Below are positions 1 to 10,380 of a DNA stretch of 64,000 nucleotides, one piece after another. The stretch covers positions 38,799,836 through 38,863,835 of the forward strand of contig OW028580.1 in NCBI GenBank assembly GCA_932294295.1, read 5' to 3'. The notes beneath the pieces are model-generated. The model was not told the origin of the DNA and searched no databases. It saw only the letters and a program-made list of their open reading frames with translations. Position 1 is the stretch's first letter; every line of letters begins with the position of its first letter. The translations under genes and the position numbers were made by a program. Source of the DNA: Alitta virens. Lineage: Eukaryota > Annelida > Polychaeta > Phyllodocida > Nereididae.

Positions 1-1105
1 AAATAAAGTATGTTAGAAAGATCCTAATGTTTGGTTTATGATTAATTAATTAATAGGATCTGAGGGAAGTAGATAACCTTTAATTGGTCTGATTCATAAG
101 ATACAAACAAGCTGTGTCTGTGGTTTAATATTCTGGTTTAAAAACATTCCCTTGTGAATTAAGAGCGAGTTAATATTGCAGTGTGTTACTTATTAATGTT
201 CAGTGATTCTTATGCTGTAAAGTAAACACAATTTTTGTAATTTTAATTCTCTTTAGGCTGTAAGAGTTCAAGCGTGATTGAAATATTAATAATACAGACA
301 TCATTAATCTTATAAGAAGGAAACAAAAAATTTCTTTGCATAATAATGCAAAATCCAATTAACTTTTTAGTAAGGAAACTAAGCTTGACTGTTGCAAAGA
401 AGTCTTGATATGATTTTTTTAGTTCATCAGAAACAGGATTATTACTTTCCTTATTTGCTCACAAATGATTGATGGAGCCAAAAATTAAGATTTATTATTT
501 GCATGTGAATTAGAGACTTATGTTGCAAAGATTGGATTGTAGTAGTATCAACAATGGTTAATGTGTATTTTTGTTGCCTGTTATAATGATTATTAGAGAC
601 CGTTAAGTGCATTATGCTACCCCAATGTTGCCTGTAGATGGTGCATGACTTATTTAGAGCTTTAGAATGTCCAGTATCAGTCATTTGTCGTAGAATTTGT
701 CTGTTTCTTTGGCATGATATGCGTAAAAGCATGCTTTATATATATGCCTAAATATATACCAAAAACATTTATATAGCATCAAGTAAATACTTAAGTTACA
801 TTTTCATTGCATTGATTGATAAGTTTCTTTTTATAATTATTAATCTGCAGTTTTTGTGATAAATGGTTGTCATATAATTTGACAGTTGTTTAATTGATTA
901 TACATGATTTGTTTCTTTAAATTTTTTATGATATATTAATGGGACGTATGGGATTTTTGCGGAGGCTTTTCTTTTAATTGAAGAAGTTGATGCACTAGCT
1001 AACTGTCCAACCTTTCTTCTGCATAGGGAATAGTTGAATGGTTATTTGGAACTGACGCGGTTTTTGCAGGCGTAAGTTTTGAGTGTCTTACTCTCTGTTT
1101 AACTG

Positions 1106-1187
1106 TGACCTTGACTTCAAGGTCACCTTCTGAGCTTGACCTAGCTCTCAAGGTCACCTCCTGACCTTGACCTAGTTTTCAAGGTCA
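1106..1187. repeat. Short tandem array of TCAAGGTCA / TGACCTTGA motifs
   Basis: Five exact copies of the nine-base motif TCAAGGTCA or its complement lie in 82 bp, at 1106, 1117, 1148, 1162 and 1179. The first two form an inverted pair two bases apart. The layout is that of a roughly 30-bp minisatellite unit repeated about two and a half times. TCAAGGTCA is the extended half-site bound by monomeric nuclear receptors of the NR5A and ERR type. Whether it acts as a control element or is just a satellite cannot be told from sequence alone. Confidence 0.55.
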
Positions 1188-3131
1188 CCTACGCTTGGTC
1201 TGGTATAGACAATGGTTGTGGGGAAAATTCAGTCAATCTGAAGCATCGTGAGAAATTAATTATCTAATTAATTAATCTGTTAATTAATGGTGTCTTGGGT
1301 AAATCGCACCATGTGCTGCTCTGTACTCACAATTAAGGTTTGTTCATGTGTAGTTAATTTAATTTTGAATAATCCACGTATGATTGATACTATCTATTAA
1401 ACATTTCTAGCATCTTTTTAGTTTATAAGATTGTTTTATTTGTTTCAATTAATGAATGAAAAATCAAGGCTTTGTTTTGAGTTTGATTAAATATAGTTCA
1501 TTTAAATCTAACACAAGAATTTATCACGATTAAAATGTTCTTATGGTAGTCAATTATTTTATGTTCCTTGGTGTAGGTTTCTTTTTTTTTTTTTTTTGCA
1601 CAGAAAAATGATTCCTTGTCAATTTAATAGGGACACGTTTATTTGGTTATTTTCCCATCAGTATAATTTATCCATTATAAGTAGGAATGAGATATGACAT
1701 GATGTCTGTCATGTATCAGGAAGAAAAATATAAAAAATTTTCAGTGTGTATTCGATATGCGTAATTGACATTTTCAAACTTTTTTGGATAACTCAACAAA
1801 AAATTTCAAATACTTAAATAAAATCAGTACAAATCAAGATTTTGCTGAAAAAAAGACTCCTAATGGTTTCATTAATGTATTTATATCTATTCATTCAAAG
1901 CAATATTAGTTCATAAGTGTGGACTTCATAAATAATGAACACATCTCGCCAAGAATATATATTTCAATTTACAACTACAAGCTCGTTGTCGGAAAATACA
2001 AGTTGGATTGTAAATTTTCATTGTTGGTTTGTAGTTTGCTGTGTGTTGTGTGTTATGCTTCTGTGGTGCATGCTGTATTTGTATTATTGAATGCTTTATT
2101 ATGTCGTATATTTTTACGCCTATTACCAATCATATTTATTAAAAATTGTAGCCTCTTTAACAAGGCTACATAATCAGCTGATGATAAATGTTTCAATTAA
2201 AACGAGATGGCTAAGGTCAATGATTTAAAATCACTGCTTTGCTATCACCATAGAACTTTTGTATCTCTTTTGATATCATTTTGAAATTATAATTAAAAGT
2301 AGTATATAGTAATAAAAAAAAATAAGTACATTTTTTTTTTCGACCAGTGAATTTAAGTGGTGCAAAATGAGGCTGTTTTTTCTGTCATAAGAGCTAAAAG
2401 TTAAATTTTTTGAGTGTGCAGAATTATTCGAGATACAGTTTATAGATATATCTACATTAAAAAGTATATTGTGTTGTGTAACTTATCTCGTCATTTCATG
2501 AAATTTATATTTATACTTTGTGGTATTGATTCAATGCCAGTCAGGCCGGCTTTAACTAATGACTAACCTCTAGCTAGTGGCTACATTAGGTGTTTGCAAT
2601 AATATAAGAAATATATTGCTTATAATATATGTCGAAAGATTATTAATATAAATGAAATGATATTGAAGTATTCACAGGGATGACATATACCACCAGTATA
2701 TAAATGTATGCATTATCTAATCGGAAAATTTACTGATTGGTATTTAAGGATTTTACAGATTGCACTTGATTTCTAGGAAGTTGACGACTTGAACTCGTGA
2801 GAATCAGTCAAACACCATCAGACAATTCTAAAATTATTTAAAAAAAGTTATTTCTTGCTTAAATGCTTCATTTCTGATAAGAACAAATTTTTACACTTGT
2901 GTGATTTTCTGTTCAATAGACTCGTCGGGCAGTTGTGCCATATTTCTATAGGTGACGCTAATGTCATATAGACCCCTAGTGGATTGTAATGGAATCATTA
3001 ATATTGTAACAAGGCATAGTATTAAGTGCTTTTCGTATTTTAGGGCCTCACATAGGTCCAACACTTTCTGCAATTATTCCTCTCAAGATTGTTAAATTAT
3101 GGGCTTTTCATTTGAATAACTTGATTTTTGG

Positions 3132-3181
3132 TTACCATTGGAGACAAAAGTTCATGTAGCGCTTTTTGTCTCCAATGGTAA
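3132..3181. repeat. Perfect 18-bp hairpin
   Basis: Bases 3132-3149 and 3164-3181 are perfect reverse complements, with a 14-base loop. The hairpin lies in the presumed MGAT2 intron, about 300 bp before the exon. It could be the remnant of a small inverted-repeat transposon. The arms are shorter than a typical animal microRNA precursor. Confidence 0.6.
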
Positions 3182-3488
3182 AATAATCATTGAACAAGAA
3201 GTTAAATATACTGTTCAGCTCATTATCCAAGATTTAAATGATGGTGTTTGACTTTTCCCAAACTTACGAGTTGATTAAGGTCTTACAATTTCTGCATGGT
3301 ATTTCTATAGGTTATCCTTTTATTGCGGTATATGAATAACCAAGGTGATGGTACTAGTTTAACATCGCCAGCTAAAAGGCTATTGTAGTGTAGATGCAAA
3401 TTTTACTGATTTACGAAACTCCTGTTAATTCTATTTAAGTTGTTACTAAATTATGGTGTTCATTTATTATTTTATTTCTTTTGAACAG

Positions 3489-4614
3489 GTTGAAATCACA
3501 GACTGGGTCTCCAATAAACACAACATGGGGATGGCTTTAAATCGTAGCATATGGCAAAAGATCAAAAATTGTGCAATGGTAAAATACTTTCTTCTAAATT
3601 TTACGGTCAAACTCAGTATCAGTCCATGGTAATTTATGTGACTGACTTTAAAGTAACCCAGGGCTTGCTTGATATAACTTTTTTTAATTTAATTGCCTGA
3701 TAGTCTGACTTTGTCATTTTCAATTAGCATACAGTTGACCTTGTGTATTTTATAAATACATAAATACAAGTAGAGAAGATTTAATTTCAAGCCCTCGGTA
3801 AACCTCATTATAACAAATCTTCTAAAGATTGTTATCTTTATTATTTCCAGGCATTTTGCAAATTTGACGATTACAACTGGGACTGGTCCCTACAATTTGT
3901 GTCCTTGACCTGCGTCAAAGGGCGTTTGAAGGTCATGCTGATGAAGTCTCCTCGCATATTCCACATCGGAGAATGGTGATTATTTTGTTGCATTATTAAA
4001 TTGAGATCAGTTTAACATAGAAATTGCAAAGATGAGTCAAGTTTATGGTTTATGTAATATAGGCTAGTTTTCAATTCTGTTAAATAAATGAATAACAGAA
4101 AACTTAATTTGAGGAATGTTTGCCCTCTGACGATGGCTGCAGCTATATAATCTTCATATTTCATTCATTGCCTTGTGAAAAACTTTTTATTCATTCATTG
4201 CCTTGTGAAAACTTTTTTATTGCACTGGGCATATTGCGAAATCATTTTCAAAATTTGGACTTGTAATAATAATCTTTATTAAAGGCATAAATATATAAAT
4301 ATGTATTTAACAATATAAATATATATACAATAGTTACGAGCATAAGTTAAAAAAAAGTTACGTCATAACTACAAAATATTTTCTATTTTTTCAGTGGAGT
4401 ACATCATAAAGGGAAGAACTGCAATCCGGCTGAAAAGGTAACCCAGCTAGAAGGATTATTAGGCCGTAACAAGCAGTACCTCTATCCCGATAAACTGACA
4501 ATCTTAGGTTACCCTCGATCTCTCGCAAGACTTCCGAAACCAAACGGAGGCTGGGGTGACGTGAGAGATCATCATTTGTGCAGTCGATTCGTGGACGAAG
4601 TAACGCATAGATAA
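3489..4614 (+). CDS. MGAT2: MGAT2, alpha-1,6-mannosyl-glycoprotein 2-beta-N-acetylglucosaminyltransferase (GnT-II), C-terminal exons
   Basis: GnT-II is a Golgi enzyme that adds GlcNAc in beta-1,2 linkage to the alpha-1,6 mannose arm of N-glycans, the step that commits them to complex type. Only the C-terminal part, about 144 codons, is in the window. The exons are 3489-3578, 3851-3975 and 4395-4614, with AG/GT boundaries; phases join cleanly and a stop sits at 4612-4614. Family signatures in order are KHNMGMALNR, FDDYNWDWSLQ, SPRIFHIGECGVHHKG, LLGRNKQYLYP and NGGWGDVRDHHLC, closely matching the human C-terminus as I recall it. The aspartates of DDYNWDW and the histidine of RIFH lie where the human enzyme has its catalytic base and metal ligand, from memory. 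The human gene is intronless, whereas this one has at least two introns inside the catalytic domain. The 5' exons are missing to the left. Confidence 0.93.
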
Positions 4615-6356
4615 CACAAACTGCTATTCATCTAGACGACATCAAACATTTTTAAAAATTGTGGGTTTTAATAATGTGGGTGTGTTTTATTATTGCACAT
4701 AGACACATCCATTCATCCGATTCACATCAATGTCGCTCATTAATTGTGTCATTAGCATATTTGTTGTGTCATATTTGATCATTACCGTTTAATCCTAGTA
4801 GAACGTTGCAATCAAGTAGGCAATCATCTTTTATTGACATCACAGTCACAATTCTTTTAGTATTATCACTTGCTCGCCACAATCGTCAAAAAAAGCCGGC
4901 ATCTACTTGGTAGACATTGATATTATTTGCTCGGACAGAGTTTTTAAGTTTGAGTGTATTACAAAGAGATTATAACCCTATAGAATTTCCTATAGTTATG
5001 CTTAATGACAATTATAAGTAGGTTGTGATTCTGATCATATTTCTCAAATTGTTGAATTGTACCTTCTTAATATGCGGTATTAGATATCATGACATTTTAA
5101 AGATCGAAAAATGACATGCCGTAATTACCCCATTTCTTAATTAGATACTGCTAATGACCCATGTGAACCTAAGTGGTAAATGACACTACTACTGTGATAG
5201 AATAATAGAGTATTCATTTTTTGATGAAATAATAATCACCATTGAATTCTTGTTTGTAATACAAATCCAATATGACAAGTGAAATGACTTGTTTTCTCTA
5301 ATGTTCCCTGTTCTGCTGTTTTTTGACCTCAGTCTGATATCATCTAACGCTATTTTGTTGCAATTACATCCCCCCCCCCCCATCCGTACATATATCAATA
5401 ATTTTTATATTAATAATGATATTTTTCTTTTAAGTTTTAGGGAAAGATGAAATATTTTTGAAGCTTTGATTAAAATGTGAGCCAAAAAAAATTATAGTTT
5501 CTTTACAACTAGCTTCAGTTTAAGTTGGAAGTAAATTTGCATAAATTTGCATAAGTAATTGAATGAGCTGCTGATCATTCTAGAACTTAATATCTGAGCG
5601 CTGAATGTCATTTTGAAACATTTTCGCAATAGTTAATTTAACCGACTTACAAATGTTGGTGTGAGTTGATTTTTCTGACACTACAAAAACGGGTCGCCGC
5701 AAAGTTGATTGCTGTAAGTGGGAGTGTGATGACTGATGTCAAAACCACCCACTTTCCACCAAAAGAATTTAAAGAACTGTATATTTATAGGATATGATGT
5801 ATTTATAATGGCTGAAACTTACAATCATTGTTAATGATAAGTAGTGAACTGTAATATAATTAATGTGATTGAATGATGTGAGTAAATGGTGTTATTATTG
5901 CGCAAAAGTCGGGTATGACTTTTTCTTAAGATTTTTTACACAACTGAGTACATTGCCAATTAACGAATGCATAAATGTAATCTAACCTAAGTGAATGCTC
6001 CTAAAGATATTGTAGCTTGATTTTTGGTCTTATAATTGTCCTTTTCGTTTATAATTTTCCCCTTTATTTGTCAGACGTAAAGCCATTTTTCCAGTCATGA
6101 AAACTTAAAACTCGGGTGATGGGGACACATCAGCTGTTTTAGTTGCATTGAAAGATCTTTTCATTTTACTGAAGTAGAATTGTATATTATTACTTTCTTT
6201 TGTGATAAATCATATTTTCCATATTTTCATGTTTTCATGTTTCACATGCATATATATTTATGACATCAATCACTGCTTGTATCTAGGTGTACATATGTAT
6301 GTTTATTGTTACGATGTATGAATGTTATTATTGTATTGTTATTATTATGCGCATTA

Positions 6357-7209
6357 GGGCTGTTCCATTTAAAAAGGGGAAGGTGGACAGAAACATTTGT
6401 AGATCCCGCCCCCCCCCCCCCCCCCCAATGGCCGCTTTCAATTTTTTGATAATAGGAATTACTGGTCAACCACCCCCCGTCTTTTTCTCTTTTAGAACCC
6501 CCCCCCCCCCCCCATCCCCATATTTTCAAAAACCTTCCTTGTCCACCCCCCAACCCCTGTTGTATATACCAGATATAGAATAATACTCATACTATCATAT
6601 CTAACTGCTTGAGAGTACTACTAAAATCATCTGAGGCCATGCCTGGTGAAGTTTTCTCATCACTTCTTTTCTTGTGTATGCCCATATTAGGAATGCTCAT
6701 ATAAGGCTGCCCTAGATCTGTTTGGGGAAGTATGCTGTATGACAATAGTTTCAGCTAATTTTGTCCTTGTTTTCCAAAATGATAATTTTAGTTGTTACCT
6801 CATTCTAAATTCATAAATGTCTTAGGCTTAATTGAACTGGTAACTATGGAATTTTACTTGAAAACAAGATGGTTCTTCCTCTTGATGCAGCACATGACCT
6901 ACATACACTCAGAGCAAGGATGCCTTTTTCCCCAAAAAGAAAAGTTGGGCTATTTATAGCCTGCAACAGTGGCTGAGTGGTCTAAAGCATTGGTCTATGG
7001 TGTAACTAGGGAACGAATACCACCCTGGGGAATGTTTTCGTTTTCTTTTTATTGTATTTTTACAGGTCATTTATATCATTTGAAGAGTAGAATTTTTCCT
7101 TATCCTGCAAAACTTTGTTCTGCACAATCGGCTATTATAATATGCTATCACACAAGTCTGGTACAGTTCTCTTTTTAAAGAGAGCTTTGCTTGTTAAATG
7201 GAACAGCCC
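6357..7209. mobile_element. GGGCTGTTCC inverted-repeat element (MITE family copy 1), with a tRNA-like insert
   Basis: The left end GGGCTGTTCCATTT at 6357 is the reverse complement of the right end AAATGGAACAGCCC finishing at 7209. The left arm is followed by G-rich then C-rich tracts, like the two shorter copies at 37229-37370 and 40935-41160. This copy is about 850 bp, against 140-230 bp for the others. The extra length is explained by about 600 bp of unrelated sequence, including a degenerate tRNA-like stretch near 6965, inserted before the right end. The flanks read TTA on the left and TCA on the right, so a 3-bp target duplication is possible but degenerate. Confidence 0.65.
6963..7050 (+). 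repeat. Degenerate tRNA-like sequence (SINE head or pseudo-tRNA)
   Basis: A tRNA-like A box, GTGGCTGAGTGGTCTAAAGC, is followed about 40 bases later by a decayed B box. No acceptor stem pairs around it and the B box is not intact. I read it as a tRNA-derived SINE remnant, not a working tRNA gene. Confidence 0.4.
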
Positions 7210-8485
7210 TCACATGCTTGTCCTTTCTTTTTATTCATTGTAAAGAAAATGATATATTGGTCACTGAAACATCAAAACATTGTAGAACAGATTGAGTTGA
7301 GGTCACAAATTTCTTTGCTACACATTGCTTAAAATTAATTACAAGTTAATCACCAAGTGATAATATGAAATGTCCAATTTTTATTAATGGATATTGTAAT
7401 ACCTACATGTATTTCTATGATATTTCATATTAGTAGTTAATCAAAACATTGGGTTACTGACTTAGGCCTAATTCTTATTGTCATAAATCAAAATATAGAA
7501 AATTTAACTGGTGGATGAAAACGTTTTCCAAAATGATAATTTTAGTTGTAAGTCTGCTCTGTATGATTATTGCGTAGAACGAGGAATATATGATATCAAA
7601 GATGATCTCGTTATTTCATTTATACAGATAACAAGAACAACAATATTGTACAATTTTGTTTAATGAATAATATGTCAAATTTGCTACTAGAACTTACACA
7701 TGCTTTTATGCATGAGAAAATTATTTTCCAACTGTTTTCCATCTGTGTAATGCATACCAGGTATGAGACAATATTTCATAGGGCAAAATAGTTTATATAT
7801 ATGAGCAATTGATAATTAATAGCCCTGTGTTTAATATATAATTTTGTGGCTGCATGGGAAATTGGTGAATGATGGAGAATCTGTGAACTTATTCTATAAT
7901 TGTTAATTTTTTGACATTGTGACCAAAATAAACTTTTTTGCAAAAAAAAAAAATTTAAATAAAAGTTGGTTGTGATTCAAATGAGGAAGAATACATTACT
8001 AAACTGTTGGAGCATCAGTATGACCATACGGTACAATTAAGCGGACATGCCAAGTCTCGTGCAGTCGGCGAGAGTCTCACGCATTTGGACTAGAATAAAT
8101 CTTTAACATTTTAATGTAAACAGTTGGAAAGAGCAAACTCGCGCATTCACCACTGAAGAACTTGGCATCTCTGAGTTAAGTGAGATAATGGAAAAAGTGC
8201 AGTATAGCAGACCCAGATTTATGACCATATTTAACGAGCCTCATTGCCATGCCTATGACGTAAAAATGCTTGAAATCAATGTATGACGTCACAAACTAAG
8301 TTATTATGGGGGTTTTCATATTCATGGTAGAAACAGTTTATTTGTGTGCCCCCAAACCCTGCTATTGACCCCAATTATTTTAATTGTGCTAGAACTTCAA
8401 ACTTCAAACTTGTGAATTATTTTAAAAAATTTAATTTTTAATGGACGCAAAATTAGGGCATAAACTTGGGTCCGCTATACTGCAC

Positions 8486-8822
8486 TTTCACTGGTTCCCG
8501 CGCCTGTGTCAAGCATAAGCTTGTCTCGAGGCCAGAACCAGCCTATACTGCACTAAACCCGAGATAATATAGAGGAGAAAAGTCTTGAGAGACTAGAAAT
8601 AGGAATAATTAAGGCCTTGTAAAATTACAGTAAGGACAAATATTGAGTTCCAACTAAATATGGGAACTGTTGGCATTTTTGGTAAAAAAAAATTCGGGAA
8701 AAAATATATTCTGGACCGAAATAAATAATCAGCTTTGCTCGAACAAGTGAAAGTTAGAAAGGAGATATGAGCGTTAGGGGGTGGGCATATCTTTTCACTG
8801 GTTCCCGCACCTGTGTCAAGCA
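8486..8822 (+). repeat. Pair of near-identical 30-bp direct repeats
   Basis: TTTCACTGGTTCCCGC followed by a cctgtgtcaagca block occurs at 8486-8515 and again at 8793-8822, with one mismatch. The intervening 280 bp are not repeated. These may be the ends of a dispersed repeat, but I cannot assign a family. Confidence 0.5.
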
Positions 8823-8899
8823 CTTACTTCGGTTAGGCCGGAGCCCAGCCAAGCATATCTTTTGAAATTGTGATAGTTCTCATGTAGTCTACTAGGGGG

Positions 8900-9037
8900 C
8901 CAGAGACTGTGCCGCCCTCTCGCGAAGGTCACGCTTGAATTCAAAATCGAAAACGAGGTCAGTGCAACCGCCAGCATTCAAAGTGGAGAAGGAGGCCGTG
9001 TGATGAAATGCAGCTCAATTAATGGAAAATAAAAACG
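8900..9037 (+). promoter_or_regulatory. Candidate first (non-coding) exon and promoter region of NUMA1
   Basis: This short stretch is richer in CpG than its surroundings and ends at a good donor, AACG|GTAAGA, after 9037. The next plus-strand acceptor that makes sense is at 10347, which leads into the NUMA1 start codon. The only ATG near the end of this block hits a stop immediately after the join, so it would be 5' UTR. No TATA box is obvious. RNA evidence is needed; another start could lie in the GC-rich patch near 10150-10200. Confidence 0.3.
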
Positions 9038-10347
9038 GTAAGAGTTCAAGGATTTTGAAATCATTGGCGCAAAATGTAACTTGTATTCTTGTGCACGTTC
9101 TGTGCAAGTTTTAAGGGACGTCATGAGGTTTTGGAGAAGTTAGAGGGTGATGAAATTTGAAATTGCTTTTGTAAACTTACCGGCCAGTGTGGAACTGGTG
9201 TTGGGATTTAAATTCAAAACACGACCGCGCACACTTGGATAATAACGCAACTGAAATGCATTGACCATGATGTTAAAGTCACTCAAAAATGCTCGTGCAA
9301 ACGATTGTATATTGATATTGTGTTGTTTAAAATAACAAAACAACTGTCCTAGACCTAGCTTTTCAGTAAACAATATCGATCATGAGTGTGCCATGCATGG
9401 CTCCAGACACAAATTTTCATTTTCTTTTGTAGTTACATATATATATGGAGGAAGAAATTATTGTTGTGCACATGTTAGTAAATTTAAACTTATAATATGA
9501 ATATGCAATGTGCATGAGAGACCGCAGGAGTTGTAGAATTAGTACTAAAATGATACTTTGAAGTTTGATGCCATTTTCAAGTAATAACAACCATAATCGC
9601 GATCGTTCCGGTTGAGCGAACACATCGTTTTTTGTTCGCCAGTGGTGCGGCCAAAGCCATTTTCTGTGACGTCATAAATAAAAGTTTTAATTGTGACGTT
9701 TCTAAAGGCCTTTTTTGTAAGCGCGCATCATGACGGCGTATTGATTTAAAACCTAAGCGCCACGGCAAATCACAGAGTTTGTTAAAGCTCGTTGCCTAGC
9801 AAATGGCCTAGTAATTAAATAAGCTCTGCTCTGATTGGTCGAACGTTCATTTAGTTGGCTAGCTTTGTGGAAAATCACGGCAGTGGACATCCCTAACATG
9901 GAACATTCAAAACCATACTTCTACTGCTTGTCCAGTCTTGAATCACATAGAAATGATCATTAATAGTGTTTTAATGTGAGTTAATTCAATTTGTCTGCTA
10001 GATCTTAAGTTAAGAGCTGTTAAGAACGATTTTTGTGTAAGTAGGTCATTATTATTTTGTGCGCATCATGGCCGCGCAGATTAATTAGGACAACATAGTT
10101 CGATCCGGTCATCTGAGAATAGCATGACAGTAGATTTTGTTTTTGGCCAATCTCTAGTCATAAAAGCCCTACGGGCGGCCCCTACGGGGCCGCTCCTGCG
10201 GCCTATAAAGTATGATAAGAATCATTGGCACTATCCAGCAAGCCTGGCTAGGCACAGATGACACCATGAATTAATCTAGTCAATTCTAGACTTTGTACTT
10301 CTTCAATTAACGTACATGTTGTGGTAATGCTCATATTTACACTACAG
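9038..10347. other. Presumed first intron of NUMA1 / upstream region
   Basis: No coding exon is recognised. The stretch includes a CRE-like TGACGTCA near 9668 and a GC-rich imperfect palindrome near 10160-10200 just before a CCTATAAAG motif, which could be an alternative promoter. A minus-strand frame around 9140-9370 ends at a GTAAGT donor but matches nothing I know. Confidence 0.35.
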
Positions 10348-10380
10348 GTTAGCTACAGAGGATACTTGTACCCCAAGAAG

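Larger units (their letters stand above)
1..3488. other. Non-coding sequence upstream of the MGAT2 exons (probable intron)
   Basis: I see no convincing coding exon here. The open frames are short, A/T-driven and unlike any family I know. The first recognisable MGAT2 exon begins at 3489 after an acceptor AG, so most of this stretch is probably an intron of that gene, with the N-terminal exons lying left of the window. It holds a poly-T run near 1580, a cluster of TCAAGGTCA motifs (1106-1187) and a perfect hairpin (3132-3181), which are listed separately. Confidence 0.5.
4615..8879. other. Spacer after MGAT2 (3' UTR plus intergenic)
   Basis: No coding exon is supported here. The first part should be the MGAT2 3' UTR, but its end is unclear. 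One candidate poly(A) signal, AATAAA at 7927-7932, is followed by an A-rich run, though this could equally be a retroposed tail. The stretch carries poly-C tracts near 5370, 6410 and 6500, the inverted-repeat element at 6357-7209, and a 30-bp motif repeated at 8486-8515 and 8793-8822. Confidence 0.5.

Noticed and set aside
6266..6583. Open frames with poly-Pro or poly-Gly runs
   Set aside because: Produced by poly-C tracts of the GGGCTGTTCC element.
6969..7178. Possible tRNA gene and a short open frame over it
   Set aside because: No acceptor stem pairing and a broken B box; it is a SINE-like remnant.
9140..9373. Minus-strand frame ending at a GTAAGT donor, possibly an exon of a gene divergent from NUMA1
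   Set aside because: The frame starts at TTG, not ATG, no partner exon is seen, and the peptide matches nothing I know. Kept only as a possibility in the region note.
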